Shown here: positions 38,150-49,304 of the stretch, in pieces | Layout: each line of letters begins with the position of its first letter | Numbering within the stretch: position 1 is the stretch's first letter | NCBI RefSeq assembly: GCF_050908995.1 | Contig: NC_135121.1 | Span: 12,338,001-12,402,000, forward strand | Direction of reading: 5' to 3' | DNA: 64,000 nt | Source of the DNA: Andrena cerasifolii | Lineage: Eukaryota > Arthropoda > Insecta > Hymenoptera > Andrenidae | The notes under the pieces: generated by a model | The model's input: only the letters and a program-made list of their open reading frames with translations | Told to the model about the DNA's origin: nothing | Database searches by the model: none | Program-made: the position numbers and the translations under genes

Positions 38150-38202
38150 ACTTTTATTGGCTATTCGAAATTTTATTTAAATAAAAATCTTGCCCATCTC
38201 TG
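38150..38202 (-). mobile_element. solo end of the 52686-52986 hAT-like family
   Basis: On the minus strand it reads CAGAGATGGGCAAGATTTTT, then the ATTTAAAT palindrome, then TTTCGAATAGCCAATAAAAG. The first 13 bases are the family terminus. I found no partner end within about 400 bp. Confidence 0.6.
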
Positions 38203-39497
38203 CTTAGGGGTGGTCCTTAAATTGCATAAGGCTTTTGGGAGGGGGAGTCTCGAATTTCTTACGTTTCCTTATAAAAGGAGGAGAGAGAGAGAGAGTCGGG
38301 TAGCGTCATAGGTAATATTCTCCAACCTAATTTTCAATGAATACAAATTCTATCATTAATGTCGCAGAAGAGTAATTTTAGCTTAAATTTTCCGAAACCG
38401 AGTTAGATGAGTTATATAAATCTTTAAAAGAATTTTAATAGCTGAAAAAATGCAATGTGAGAAATAATACGTAGGGAAGGGGGAGGTGGTTGGAATATAG
38501 AATCTTACAAATTCTTATACTGAGGGAGGGAGGCGGTGAGATGTCGCCGACATTACTTTTAACGCAGCCAGACATCGACCGCGTTAATTACTTTAGAGAT
38601 CCAAATCATTGTGACCCGTCACTTTAGGGAACTTCGGTTAAAATCGTCAGTGGCAACAGCTTCTTCGACCCCGTTCACCCGCGCGAGCTTGTCCCGTGGA
38701 CCCGTTTCGTGCAGGCGAATCGAGCTAATTGCCGCGACACCGTGTCACACATTTGAAAGCGGACCGCGAAGCAAAGCGACGGGGGGGGGGAGGGGAAGAA
38801 CCGCTGACAAGGCCAATGAAAGAGCTTTCCCCGAGGCTTTCAGCTGGGTTTCGCAGCTGTCGATCGTTTAATCGCGGTATCGCGCGACCGTTTCCACCCC
38901 GCGGAAAAGGGTGAGGGGGGAGGAAGAGTCACGAGAGAACGAAATCAGTCCGCGATGAATTATGCATGCGCGGCGTGGCGGGAACGCGAAACGTTCGTCG
39001 AGAATCAAAAGGCAGAACTCTCCCCTTGAATTTGCCCGGCGGCCTCGGCAGCCTGCCAACGTCAAGATACCGACGGTCTAAAACGTTACTACCCCTGGCC
39101 TCTAATTAACGGTCGCCACCTTTCAGCCTGCCTCGATCGAACGAGGCCTTTGCGCTTGTGGAGGCCGATCGAATGAATATACGTTCCCAATTGCCTCAGG
39201 TTGATCACACTTTATCTGGCAACCCCATTAGGGGAGTTTCTATTAATTGGATCTCTCTTGGAACGATACATTTCTAATTAGGGACCTTGCATCAAGAAGA
39301 GTGTAGCTCCATTTTTTACAGTTTTTGAATGATGACGTGTAATATGCGTGACAAAAAATTCTGCATCGTTTGGTGCGCGTTTGATGCAAACACGATAACA
39401 CATGAACGATTTATTGAAAATAAATAAAAATGGAAATATTAATATTAATATTAATATTTTTATGATTTATTTATTTGTTATTAATATTAATATTAGT
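38203..39497. other. non-coding block with G-tract
   Basis: A short (GA)n lies at 38279-38292. A 10-G run followed by A and GGGG lies at 38781-38795 and could support slippage or G-quadruplex formation. From 39400 the sequence becomes AATATT-rich. Confidence 0.45.
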
Positions 39498-39768
39498 AGA
39501 GTTAATAAGTTTTTCTTTCTAGTTTTCGCGGAGAAATATTCCTTAATAAAAATATTAATATTAATATCTTAATATCTTAATATCTTAATATCTTAATATC
39601 TTAATATCTTAATATCTTAATATCTTAATATCTTAATATCTTAATATCTTAATATCTTAATATCTTAATATCTTAATATCTTAATATCTTAATATCCTAA
39701 TATTTTCATATCTTAGTATTTTTATTTCAGAATATTTTCGCCAAAAATAGAAATAAAAACTCATCAAC
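39498..39768. repeat. foldback whose loop contains an 8-bp microsatellite
   Basis: Left arm 39498-39558 (AGAGTTAATAAGTTTTTCTT ... GCGGAGAAATATTC) is mirrored by 39712-39768 (reverse complement TTGAGTTGATGAGTTTTTAT ... GGCGAAAATATTC). The arms are diverged but align over ~60 bp. The loop is taken up by the TTAATATC array. The element ends immediately before the open frame at 39772. Confidence 0.6.
39561..39696 (+). repeat. (TTAATATC)17 perfect microsatellite
   Basis: Seventeen uninterrupted copies of an 8-bp unit (136 bp), then about three degenerate copies to 39720. Preceded by ATTAATATTAAT runs from which it probably grew. Confidence 0.95.
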
Positions 39769-39771
39769 TCA

Positions 39772-40023
39772 ATGACTACTATCTACTTATACCGTGAAAA
39801 AAAGTATTTTTCAATTAATGTTCTCTTGACTCTTTTTAATGTTAAGTCAACGCAAGAACTTTATAAACACCATATTTCTAATTTACTCGACGTTGGTAAA
39901 GATAGGGCTGCACTCTTCTTGCTGCAAGCTCTTCAATTAATTGATCCCGTTGCTAGGAAATATGATGCGGAAACTTTAACAGAGTTAAACAGACCGCGTC
40001 ATGCAGTTTGTATAATATTTTGA
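39772..40023 (+). CDS. uncertain 83-codon open frame
   Basis: An open frame of 83 codons in AT-rich DNA, where chance frames of this length are less expected than in the GC-rich blocks. The product has a fairly natural mix of residues (stretches such as STQELYKHHISNLL and AALFLLQALQLIDPVARKYD) and would be mixed helical and soluble. I do not recognise it. The pattern ...NVKSTQELYK... is faintly like the C-terminal tail of some LINE reverse transcriptases, so a retroelement remnant is one possibility. It could also extend upstream by splicing, or be chance. A GTATAA donor-like word lies at 40010, but joining it to the acceptor at 40078 would not keep the reading frame with the downstream exon candidate. 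Confidence 0.2.
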   Translation: MTTIYLYREKKYFSINVLLTLFNVKSTQELYKHHISNLLDVGKDRAALFLLQALQLIDPVARKYDAETLTELNRPRHAVCIIF

Positions 40024-40078
40024 ATTAATTTATCTCGTCCTCTTTTCGAACCCGCCAGTTTTCCACCCCCTTGCCCAG

Positions 40079-40178
40079 CATCAGCAGCGTGCAGGAATAC
40101 TGGAAAAACTGTGGTTACGAGCTAACCGAAGAGGACATCGTTGCTCTCACGAACGATCGATTTATTATGACCGTGTAG
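40079..40178 (+). CDS. candidate 3' terminal coding exon of an unidentified gene
   Basis: A pyrimidine-rich tract (TTTTCCACCCCCTTGCCCAG) ends in an AG acceptor at 40077-40078. One base completes a split codon, and then 32 codons run to a TAG at 40176-40178. The peptide begins ISSVQEYWKNCGYEL and ends ALTNDRFIMTV. It has a natural composition, with 20 of 32 codons ending in G or C and few rare combinations. The stop is followed by purine-rich (GA)n sequence, and an AATAAA lies at 40756-40761, a possible polyadenylation signal. I do not recognise the protein. The upstream exon must end with two bases of a split codon; no such partner is evident nearby, so it may be far upstream. Alternative: a chance open frame. 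Confidence 0.35.
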
Positions 40179-40803
40179 AAGAAGAATCGAAAGGGCAAGA
40201 GAGAGAGAGAGATGGGAAGAGGGTGAAAGGAGAGAGAAACGACCGGCGAGGGTCAGAGAGAGAAAGGGTTAGCGTCCTGGAAAGGGGACGGAAATCGGCG
40301 CCATGAATTATGCATGCCAGGAATCGAAGCGTGGCTATACATGGAACATTGATCGTCGAAATGCCGCATTACGTATTTGGAGCGTGTAGGACGCGAGATA
40401 TCGCGAAAATACTCGCAACGCGTCTGCGGGGCGCGTGGGGAGGGTGGAAAAAAGCGCTACGAGGAAGATCCCAGTGTCCCGAAGGAAATCTTGGTGGTGA
40501 TTAAATGGGGTGAGATAATAGAGTTGGATCGTTAACCTAACTGTGGCTTAGAACCCTGGTCCACTGAAACCAGTCAAATTGATTCGATATACAAGGAGAT
40601 CAAGAATATTGGGGAAAGGAAGCTTAAGAGGGCATTCTCGTTCGCCGCCGCAAGAAAGGAATTTTTTGTGGAAAAGTATAAGTTCAATCGAAACAGCAAT
40701 TTGATATATGGTTATGGGATGTTCAATGTGTAGTTCAGTATTTTTTTCGACATAAAATAAAGATATAATACATATACTGTATAAATACCCCACTTGTTTG
40801 CGC

Positions 40804-41098
40804 AACTGATATCAGGATAACGGGTTGATCCGTAATCAATATCTTGACATTTCATTGTTTATTATGGTTACGTTCAGCGCTGGTACTAGAATCAACATTA
40901 TTCGCTGGGCATTCTCTAAATGTACGACCAGTCGTAGAAAGATGAAAAATCGAATATGGTGTAAAGCTTCGGCAGGTTTTTTCTTAATAAAAGAAAAAAT
41001 ATTTCCTATCTTTAGTTCGGTCTAAATAGTGCCGGCGCTGAACATAACCCTGTTAAACAATAAAATGTCGAGATATTGATATTATCCTGATATCAGTT
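40804..41098. repeat. 295-bp inverted-repeat element with ~80-bp arms
   Basis: The left end AACTGATATCAGGATAA pairs with the same sequence read from the right end (41098 inward). Pairing continues through TCAATATC, TTGACATTTCATTGTTTA and TTCAGCGCTGGTACT against its mirror. The terminus itself contains the palindrome CTGATATCAG. The interior has no coding frame. It resembles a MITE, but flanking duplications are not visible. Confidence 0.7.
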
Positions 41099-44000
41099 CC
41101 ACTAACAATAGAGCTATTCACACAGTACGTGCATTATATCTTTACAGGGAACATATATTTCATGACGTAAAAAATATTGAACGATACACTGAAGAACAAC
41201 CCATCGCATAACATACCAAAATACTGTCCCGATGAAACTTATACTTTCCCACAAAAAAATCCTAAAAAGAAACACTATTTTTCTTTTAATATCCTCAAAT
41301 CGCGACAGACCCATGCAGCGACTACTAAACAAAACGGAAACGAGTAGCCACTGGACCACCAAATCCCGATCACCGAATTTGCAAGCTCTCGACCCAGATG
41401 GCTGAGGATCCTACAGAAGCAAGCTGGGGCATCTGGTCGTCTCGCTCGAGCACCAAATTCTAAAATTCCCGATACAGCGCGCGCACCCGGTCCAATCTGC
41501 CTCTACTTTGACGCAACAGCTTCGTTCGTTCACCGGCTGAAATTCTCCCTGCGCACGCTGCAGCACAGGCTTCCTCCGCGGGGCTTTCCCAAAATAATTG
41601 CAGGATCGTCGAGGACGTAAACGCAGCGCGCGTAATTACGCGCGAAGGGGGCAAAGTGGTGCCCCAGTGATCAGTCGACGCATCGTCGAGTCAACAACGC
41701 TAGGTGGCCATTCGCGAATCGTTGCAAATACGTCATTACATAATTGCTGGGAACGTGGCGCGACAGGGTGCCTCCGGGGGGACGCGATTTCCCCGGAATT
41801 AACTCGCGTATGAGCCATTTACGCGAGGAATGGTAATCGATGATTTTCGTCCGAAGGGCCATTGGAAAGATGGATTGCTTTTAGAAGCTTCAAGCGAGTC
41901 TCCTTTCGGAGCTACGCTAAATCCTTGACGACGATGTCTGGCCTCAATTGCCGCGAATTACTCAGACAGCAGGACTGTCACACGTCGAGTCCTACGTACA
42001 CGTTTACCAGAGATAATGGACCTGCACCCGATCTAAATGCGACCCACAATAAGGTCCGCGCTATCGAGGAGACAGTGTTAATTCTTGGCTGAATTTGCAC
42101 TTTATCAGAAACCTTATCAGCTGTAATTATTCGGAGCAACGGCGTGGCCAAACTGCCAGCAAATAACAGCGCTTCGGGTCGATGGTAAAAGCTCGCGAAT
42201 GAACCACTGTTCCACTGTTATTAGTTCACGCCGGGTAAAGGGAAACTAATTGGCCGTTGCGTTAAATTACGAGGGGGAAATGGAATGCGTTCCTGAATGC
42301 GAAGGAATCGCTTCGTAAAAGAAGGAAGTAATTATCCTGCCTCCCTCGTCTGCAAATAATACGAGTGAATTGAGGGGACAGTGGGAAACAGGCACATGCC
42401 GCCGTTTTATGATTTTAGAGGAGAGCAATTTGGAAGAAAAAATGTTTTCACAGGAAACGCGGTACGGAATTGCAATTATTTTAAACGGTACTTGATCTAG
42501 AGGGTAAATGGATAAATTACTATCAAATTTTTGCTGAAAAAATTCCCCAAGGAGCTGGGTGGCATGGCCCCTTTTCGCACTACGCATTTGTTTTTCCTCA
42601 GCTTGAAGGAAATTTTACACGATTCTACTCGGTGAATCGTATATGATTTTATATAAAGAAGCGGTGGAATTACGCTACTCTGCAGGGACGAATTAATGGT
42701 GCAATGCAAGGAAAATTTATGCACACGTGGCATGTGCCTGTTTTCCACTCGCTCCTCAATTATTGTTATGGGGTGACTCGATACCAGTTCGCACACCGCA
42801 TATGCTCGTGCATGTGATAGAAAGAAAAATGAGTGGTGGCTCTTGTCGGTTGCCGATATTGATTTAAGAGTGTTGAATCTGGCACCTGTCACAAACAGGA
42901 CACGCGAAACAGCCCGGCACAGTAATTTCCCGAAGTTTCCCGTAAATAATTGCAAAAAGGAAGAGACTGTTATTCGCGAAAAGTGTCGCTCCCCCGATCT
43001 CCCACCAGCAATATCGACGCCCAAATATGTTCGCTAAACATTAAATATTGGTGGACACTATTTATACAGTTCGGTCTACGTGACTGCATCAAATTTGAAT
43101 AAATATAGCCCATAAATAAATAGAACCTGCACGCGAGAATACTGTGTACATGCCAGCTAACGAAACTGAATCATCGACACGAAAATAGCAGTCAGTAGTT
43201 CAACCCAGTGCATAGCCTGGCGCGCCTGCCCCGAAGATTATAACGAGTTGCTCTACTTGGAAGGTGCAATCTTGCTGGATTCTATCGCGCCCATCAATGT
43301 CAAGCTTCCTTCCCTCCTCCCCGATTTAATTCGATCAAGGGGTTATATTTTAAGTACATTTGCCCCTAGCAAACTACATAGGTCGATAGCTGGCCGCGTT
43401 AAAAACTTCATGAGCCTCGGGCTCTGAATAAATGAACGTGGTCTGGTAAACTTTGGCGCTCCGAAAACTCTGACCGACGAATTAAATATGAAAAGACCTC
43501 CCCCCACCCCCTCGCTGTGCTGCAATGTTAAGCGCTGTTTGGCTTTTGGGTGGCACTTGAAATTATTCCGAGCTACGCCGTGTCGCGCGCGCAACGCACA
43601 CGGGAGAAACAATCGTGCCACTCTACGGGTGCTCGATCAAAGGACGCGAATCAACGCAGACGCCAAAGATCACGCGCCATTTTCCACGGGAAATCGGGCG
43701 AACGTGTCGATCGCCGATAGCGGGGAGGGGCTGCAAATTAATTAGAAGCACTTCCGCCGCGACGCATCGATAATCGTTAATTAGGCTGACGTCAAAGGAC
43801 GACACTCCGGCATTCCCACCCTGGATAACGCCAGCTACCCTCGGCAAACCGGCCGACCCCTAATAGACAGGTGCATCGTTGTTTTATGCAAATCTAGCTC
43901 TACGGACGACGCTTAACCCTAGCAATTTTAGTATCTTCCTACAAGTGGTACCTTTGAGATCGCCATACGGAGTGGTTACTAATTGGGGATGGAGATTTGG

Positions 44001-44281
44001 GGGTGGCTTCTGTGCCTCGAAACAAGATCACCTGCTCGAAATAACCACCATGTCCCAAATCACGTTTACACCATTCAAACGTTCAAGTACTTTTCAAATC
44101 CTTTGGAATTTATTGGAGCAAATATCTCTATGGGTGAGTTTAAGAAGGGCCATTGTCAAAGTTGACATTTTTGGGTAGTAATACATCAGTGCAAGAGTGA
44201 AGAAAATTACATAGTTTGGCCTTTTTAACTGAAAGAAGCCAAACATTGAGGTTAATCCTGCTTAAACTCACCCATAAATCT
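41099..44281. other. non-coding block
   Basis: AT-rich to 41,340, then mostly GC-rich to 43,880. Frames up to 175 codons (42497-43024, minus) show no protein motif and are overlapped by frames on the other strand. A C-tract (CCTCCCCCCACCCCCTC) lies near 43497. Confidence 0.4.
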
Positions 44282-44289
44282 ATTTGTAC

Positions 44290-44732
44290 AAGTGGCCCAC
44301 CCAGAGGAGGTGCAAAAGGGCCCTGGGCCCCCCAAAGAAGGGGCTTCATAAAAAGAAAAGGAAACTGGATTTTATTCTTTAAATGAATTGTTATAATCAC
44401 ATGAGGAATTTTGTTAAATTTGCATTAAGGAGTTATACCTAGTTAGGCGGCCGAAAAGAGGCGAATATTTGTGAATTTTTTTGAAGAAGCGGAAGCGTAT
44501 ATTTTTACAAAACTTCTTGCATTTAAAAGAGCAATATTTAAAGAACATTTAGTAATATTTTTCTACGAAAAAATTACTAAATATTCTGTAAATGCTGTTC
44601 TTTTCGACCCAAAAAGTTTTGTAAAAATATATGCTTCCGCTTATTCAAAAAAAAATTCACAAATATTCGCCTCTTTTCGGCCGCCTGACTAGGTATAACC
44701 CCTTAAAGATATTTTTATCCCGCGCGCCACTG
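44290..44732 (+). mobile_element. hAT-type MITE with perfect 8-bp target duplication, split by another element
   Basis: Ends AGTGGCCCACCCAGAG and GCGCGCCACTG match the family terminus CAGTGGCGCACCCAG. ATTTGTAC at 44282-44289 is repeated exactly at 44733-44740; an 8-bp duplication is the signature of hAT transposition. The internal words GGATTTTATT and TTTGCATTAA match the copies at 48711-48909 and 63781-63976. A 282-bp palindromic element (44425-44706) interrupts it at a TTAA. No transposase is encoded, so it is non-autonomous. Confidence 0.9.
44425..44706. mobile_element. palindromic TTAA element inserted in the hAT element
   Basis: TTAA at 44425-44428 and 44703-44706. Arms of ~140 bp meet near 44566. 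The terminus is GGAGTTATACCTAGTTAGGC (left) and GGGGTTATACCTAGTCAGGC (right, reversed), followed by GGCCGAAAAGAGGCGAATAT on both. Removing the insert and one TTAA restores TTTGCATTAAAGATATTTTT, which is the sequence of the uninterrupted relatives (TTTGCATTAAAAATATTTTT and TTTGTATTAAAGATATTTTT). The target and its duplication are therefore proven within this window. Confidence 0.9.
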
Positions 44733-44740
44733 ATTTGTAC

Positions 44741-45569
44741 AGAATCTCATAGCTCATATAGGCCAGGATAAAAGGAAAAACCTAATATCCACCAAAGTTT
44801 TTTCAGAAGCCTGCTTTCACTGCCACGTTCCAAGCTACCCACCGCAATTTTTTGCAAAAGCTCCCTGGCGAGATCCCCGAAAGAGAGTATCCCCGAGTAT
44901 CACGATCTCCGGAAGCTGAACTGATTCTCGCCGTCGAAACAGCTTCTGCAAAGCCGAACTCTGGCCGCGCGCGGCGGGATCGATGGGGAATCGTGCTAGT
45001 CGTTCGGAAAATCCGTTGACTCGTTCAATTTGCGTCGCCGGTGAAACGGGTGGCAATAAACGCCCCGCGACACCGCGCCGTTTACGAGAGATCCATGGGA
45101 TATTGGACAGTTTACAGCCCCTTAAAACCTCCACTCCTAAGGATATTCGCTCGCGTCGCATATGTTCCAATATCTCGCGGCGTATATCGCGCCCCGATAA
45201 ATTCCCCGCTGTAATTTCTATGGGGACAGAATGGGGCGAAGCTCGATTGACTTCCGCGGCGGGAAGACGCCGAACGAGCAGCATAATTGATCTCGCCAGC
45301 AGCCTCGGGGCGAACAGCCCCCGCGTGGATTGGCGGGCAGCGGCGCTTCCTGGTTGGTCAACCGCAAATTCGATTTACCACGATATTATTTGAATTCCTA
45401 GGAAGCTCGCGGCCACTCGCATCGTCGATCGAAATTAGAGCGGACTGGGCGGGGTAATCGGGGCGAAAGGTTTCGTGGCTGATGCCAGGAGCGATGAAAT
45501 TACCAGTGACGATTCTTTGGACCGAAGATTGGATCTTGATCAAATTTCTTTGCGGCCAAAGGATGACCG
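44741..45569. other. non-coding block
   Basis: GC-rich sequence with opposing frames (149 codons minus at 44835-45284; 136 codons plus at 44983-45393), neither protein-like. Confidence 0.4.
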
Positions 45570-45577
45570 GTTCTTAA

Positions 45578-45932
45578 GTAGTATAGTAAAGAGAGTTTTA
45601 ACCCAAATTTCAGTTTTGCGTTCGATACACGTTCAGAGTGGTGCGATAGACGTTCAATACAGTTCAGAGGGGTACGATAGACGTTCAATACACGTTCAGA
45701 GGGGTACGGTAGACGTTCAATACACTTTCAGAGTGGTACGATAGATGTTCGATACACGTTCAGAGTGGTACGATAGAAGTTCAATACACCTATGGCGCCA
45801 ATCAAAAGTAGTATGGTGTATTGAACATCTATGGTACCACTCCGAACGTGTATTGAACGTATATCGTACCACTCTGAACGTGTATTGAACGCAAAACTGA
45901 AATTTGGGTTAGAACTCTCTTTACTATACTAC
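45578..45932. mobile_element. inverted-repeat element with internal 32-bp array, hAT-like
   Basis: The left terminus GTAGTATAGTAAAGAGAG (45578-45595) is exactly mirrored at 45915-45932, and pairing continues through TTTTAACCCAAATTTCAGTT TTGCG. GTTCTTAA (45570-45577) and GTTCTGAC (45933-45940) match at 6 of 8 positions, suggesting a decayed 8-bp duplication. Inside the left arm are five tandem copies (45631-45788) of a ~32-bp unit, GTTCAGAGTGGTACGATAGA CGTTCAATACAC. The right arm has two copies in inverse orientation. Short repeated subterminal motifs are known transposase-binding sites in hAT elements; that role here is inference. Confidence 0.75.
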
Positions 45933-45940
45933 GTTCTGAC

Positions 45941-48029
45941 AGGACAGCTTGAGAGAGAAATGCGATGGTGATTCGTTCCTGATCCCGTTAGCGGGGTGCG
46001 AAATTTTGCACAATCTCCAGGGGATCGATACTAAAGGACACTGTTATGGAGCTTCATCCCTGCGGAATTGATTGGGCGCAGTGAACTTTTACTGTTATCC
46101 GTGATTTTACGCCGCTCATTAAAAACGAGCAGGGTGGTGGGAGGATTAAATGGAGGGATTAATGGAAAGCGAAAGGCGAGGGGCGAATTAAACGATCGAT
46201 GAGGGTGCAGTGGATGGGCCCGGGCAATCGACTGTTAAGACTTAACAATTAACTTCACGTGCCAGCGAACCGCAATCGATTATAAAGCACGTTATGTAAT
46301 ACCATAATGGAATCCCTCGGTCCGGGTACATCGGCTGCCCGCAAATTCAGTTTATCGGATATTATTTGATTACACCGGATACAGACAGCCCCTTTGTGAC
46401 CGAATGAAACAATGGCATGGGTAATTCGAATCTCGTCTGCGGGCAAAAATCTGTACATTCGACGTTGCGCTGCTAATTTCGTAGTTATCCACGCGCTTGT
46501 GCTTCTTTTGTAGAGATTCTATTTACGTGCTTCGCCTGCCTGTGTTCCACCATTTCCAGCGAAAAAAGAAAACCGAGCAACGGTTCGCAGCTATTCCGGG
46601 AGCACGTTACCCACTATAACTCTCTTTTATCTAGCATACGCGAGTCAAATTCCAATACGTCATTTAAATGGCCACTGGATTGTATGTATATCTTTCAGCA
46701 GCGTTCCGGGCATAACCTAGATATGCTTTCTCATCTTTTAGTCCATCTCCGTGTCACAGTCGCGTTCAATTTTTCATCGAGATTGTTGTTCTATAACATG
46801 AAAATTTACTCTGTTTTAAAAAGTTTCCCAATACTTCCGTTAATTGTCTCTTAAGCATTAAAGATTTTTCCTGCATATTTCTATTGAGTAATAAATACCA
46901 CGTCAATCTTCCGTTATTCAGGCTCGCCAGGATATGAAAGCAGATTACAGCGATTTAAGTTGCACCGCCCCCGATCGAAGCTTAATTACGGTTTATCGAC
47001 AGGGGCACATTAACATTCAGCCGCGGTGCCAGCGGAAGTATTGAAATTCATAAAACACCGGGCTGGTAAGACGAATATCCGGGTAATGGAATAGCGATGG
47101 CCGTTTCGGGATGCCAAATGGAGGATATTTGGCGCAGATATCCTCGCGGATACCGTTTTATATGTGTCAGGAAACGAAGCTCGCATTGTGTCGAAACAAC
47201 GCACCCTACCGATCCATAATCTCGTTTCACAGAAGCTGACCTACATTCGGTTATTTAAGGATCACGATTTTTTTTTATCTATTTAACGCTCGTTTTCAGA
47301 ATCGTTTGCATTGCTAACGACAACGGCGCGTGGAAATGGACACAGGAACAGACGTCTGAGATGATGTAAAGATGCAGACGGTACCGATGACCATTTTTCT
47401 GTTCCCCTTTTTTAATAATGAACGTGTACCATAAAGTGGAGGGTCAAAGGGACGAGGGAAGCGTTTCGATTAGAAATGAAAGTGGGATTTAGCTCGATAA
47501 GCCTGGACGAAACGTTATTAGCGATATTAAATGGCTTCTGAAATTGTTCGTGTCGGCAACACTTTGAGCAGCGTCTCGATATTAACCGTAATAAATTTTT
47601 CCCGGCTACGTAATCGATTTCCCTGCCCTTAGAGAGCAGAACGGCCTCGGATTTCTTGTCGCGTACGACTCGCGCCGCTCGCTGGCTAATTTAAATACCT
47701 TTGAACCGGCACAATACGCGGCGTTATTGGAAAATAATTAACGGCCTGCATTTAGGAATTAACCAGCCAATAGGGCCCTGACGAGAATAATAATCGAATT
47801 TAGAGCACGTCACCGATAGCTTCCGCTCGAATCGCGTTACAAAAATCGACGCGGCGATTTTATCAAAGCGACGCCCGCTTTTATATTAAATAAAATTATC
47901 CACCAGGTGTCCGAAATTTTGGGGTAAGGTGAAATATTGTTACAGAATAGTGAACACCATTTGGATTGTACAGAAATGAGCAGTCGAACGTCGAAGTGCA
48001 CCACATGCATATAAATATAACACGCAAAT
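45941..48029. other. non-coding block
   Basis: Mixed composition with TTAATTA-type words and scattered CpG. Short frames only. No repeat ends identified. Confidence 0.4.
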
Positions 48030-48187
48030 TTCAAAGAAATATAATAATAGTATGAAGTATTATTCTAGTTAATTTTAATTTTAGTTTTAGTTTATATGTA
48101 ATCTTTTCTTTTTCTTTCTGTTTTATTTAGTCCTTAGCATTGTAAGCTAAATGACACTATGTCTGTGCAATAATTAATAATAATAAG
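48030..48187 (+). mobile_element. possible LINE 3' tail
   Basis: T-rich sequence, then AGCATTGTAAGCTAAATGAC, ACTATGTCTGTGCAATAATT and an (AATAAT)n tail at about 48169-48187. This is how many non-LTR retrotransposons of insects end. No coding remnant is seen upstream. Confidence 0.3.
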
Positions 48188-48710
48188 TGTTTGAAACTGG
48201 AACCAATTCGCTGTTTGCACCAGATTAGTGAATGTTTAGAGTAGTTTTATTCGTTGGAGAAAGATGGACCTATCTAAACCCTGTATTTATTTGTTTTATA
48301 CATTTTAACCTCCGAAAGAAATATATAAAAATATAAACATTCAGAACATTTTTCCTTCAACGGGATCTAGGTACTAAAGAGTTAATTAGAGCCAAATGTA
48401 TAAAAGCAGACGCAGTTTTCTTCCTCATTTAATTCTTTCGTTGATAATGGTCGCAATACTGACCAAAACGGAAATTTAATCATAAAACTTGCACAATAGC
48501 TTTTATTTAATCTCTTAAAAATAGACCGAACCGGTGCGCCGATAACATTAATTTTAAGTTTTAAAAGCTCTTTACGGTCGAAATTCTAAATCAAATCATT
48601 TTAACTAAAGAGTTAACGTCGAGAATATCGCGATGAATAAAACAGAGAATCTTTTAAGCAATTATATCCTCCACGATTCCAACTCTTCATAGGAACCAAC
48701 CCTCCATCAA
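48188..48710. other. AT-rich non-coding block
   Basis: No structure beyond AT-richness was seen between the LINE-like tail and the hAT element. Confidence 0.4.
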
Positions 48711-48909
48711 CAGTGGCGCACCCAGAGGGAGGGCCAAGGGGTCCTGTCACGCCCAAAGAATGTGCTTTGTGATAAAAGAAAGAAAACTGGATTTTATTAC
48801 TTAAATAAATTATTATAGCCACGTAATGAATTTTATTGAATTTGCATTAAAAATATTTTTCTCCCGCCAACTCGGCTCCACCCACGATTAAATCCTGAGT
48901 GCGCCACTG
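48711..48909 (+). mobile_element. hAT-type MITE, uninterrupted copy (199 bp)
   Basis: Starts CAGTGGCGCACCCAGAGG and ends CTGAGTGCGCCACTG, so the terminal repeats pair for about 14 bp. Internal words AAACTGGATTTTATTACTTA and GAATTTGCATTAAAAATATT align with 44290-44732 and with the reverse strand of 63781-63976. The flanks no longer show an 8-bp duplication, so it is older or flank-eroded. It is the empty-site reference for the insertion at 44425. Confidence 0.85.
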
Positions 48910-49304
48910 CCCACGAGGCGCAAACACATCACTCAGTTCCTCTCCCCTGAAGAAAAATTGCATAAACCGCGGACGATCAGTCGAAGAAGCTAGAAATTTC
49001 AGGTAGCACGGTTTGCACCCGGGGAAACGGTTACCTTCGATCAATTTCCAGGGGATGGGAACGGAAACAGGAACGATGGTCCCGGTTGGTATCGCGGCCC
49101 CGTAAGCAACGCTTCGATCGAATCCATTCCGAATCAACAAGCGGCAATCTGGTGTATTCGGGACGGTGTTAAACGGTCTCACGCGTATTTGCGAGCGGGG
49201 TCGACAGTCTAATACACTTGGCGCCAATCAGCCGACACAATCGTTCTGTTAATCGGCACAGAGATTGCCTGTTAGCGAAGCCATACCCCGCCGGAAGCGA
49301 ACGC

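Noticed and set aside
39772..40178. One two-exon gene joining the 83-codon frame to the terminal exon candidate
   Set aside because: Splicing from the GTATAA at 40010 to the AG at 40078 breaks the reading frame, and the other donors in that frame also have the wrong phase.
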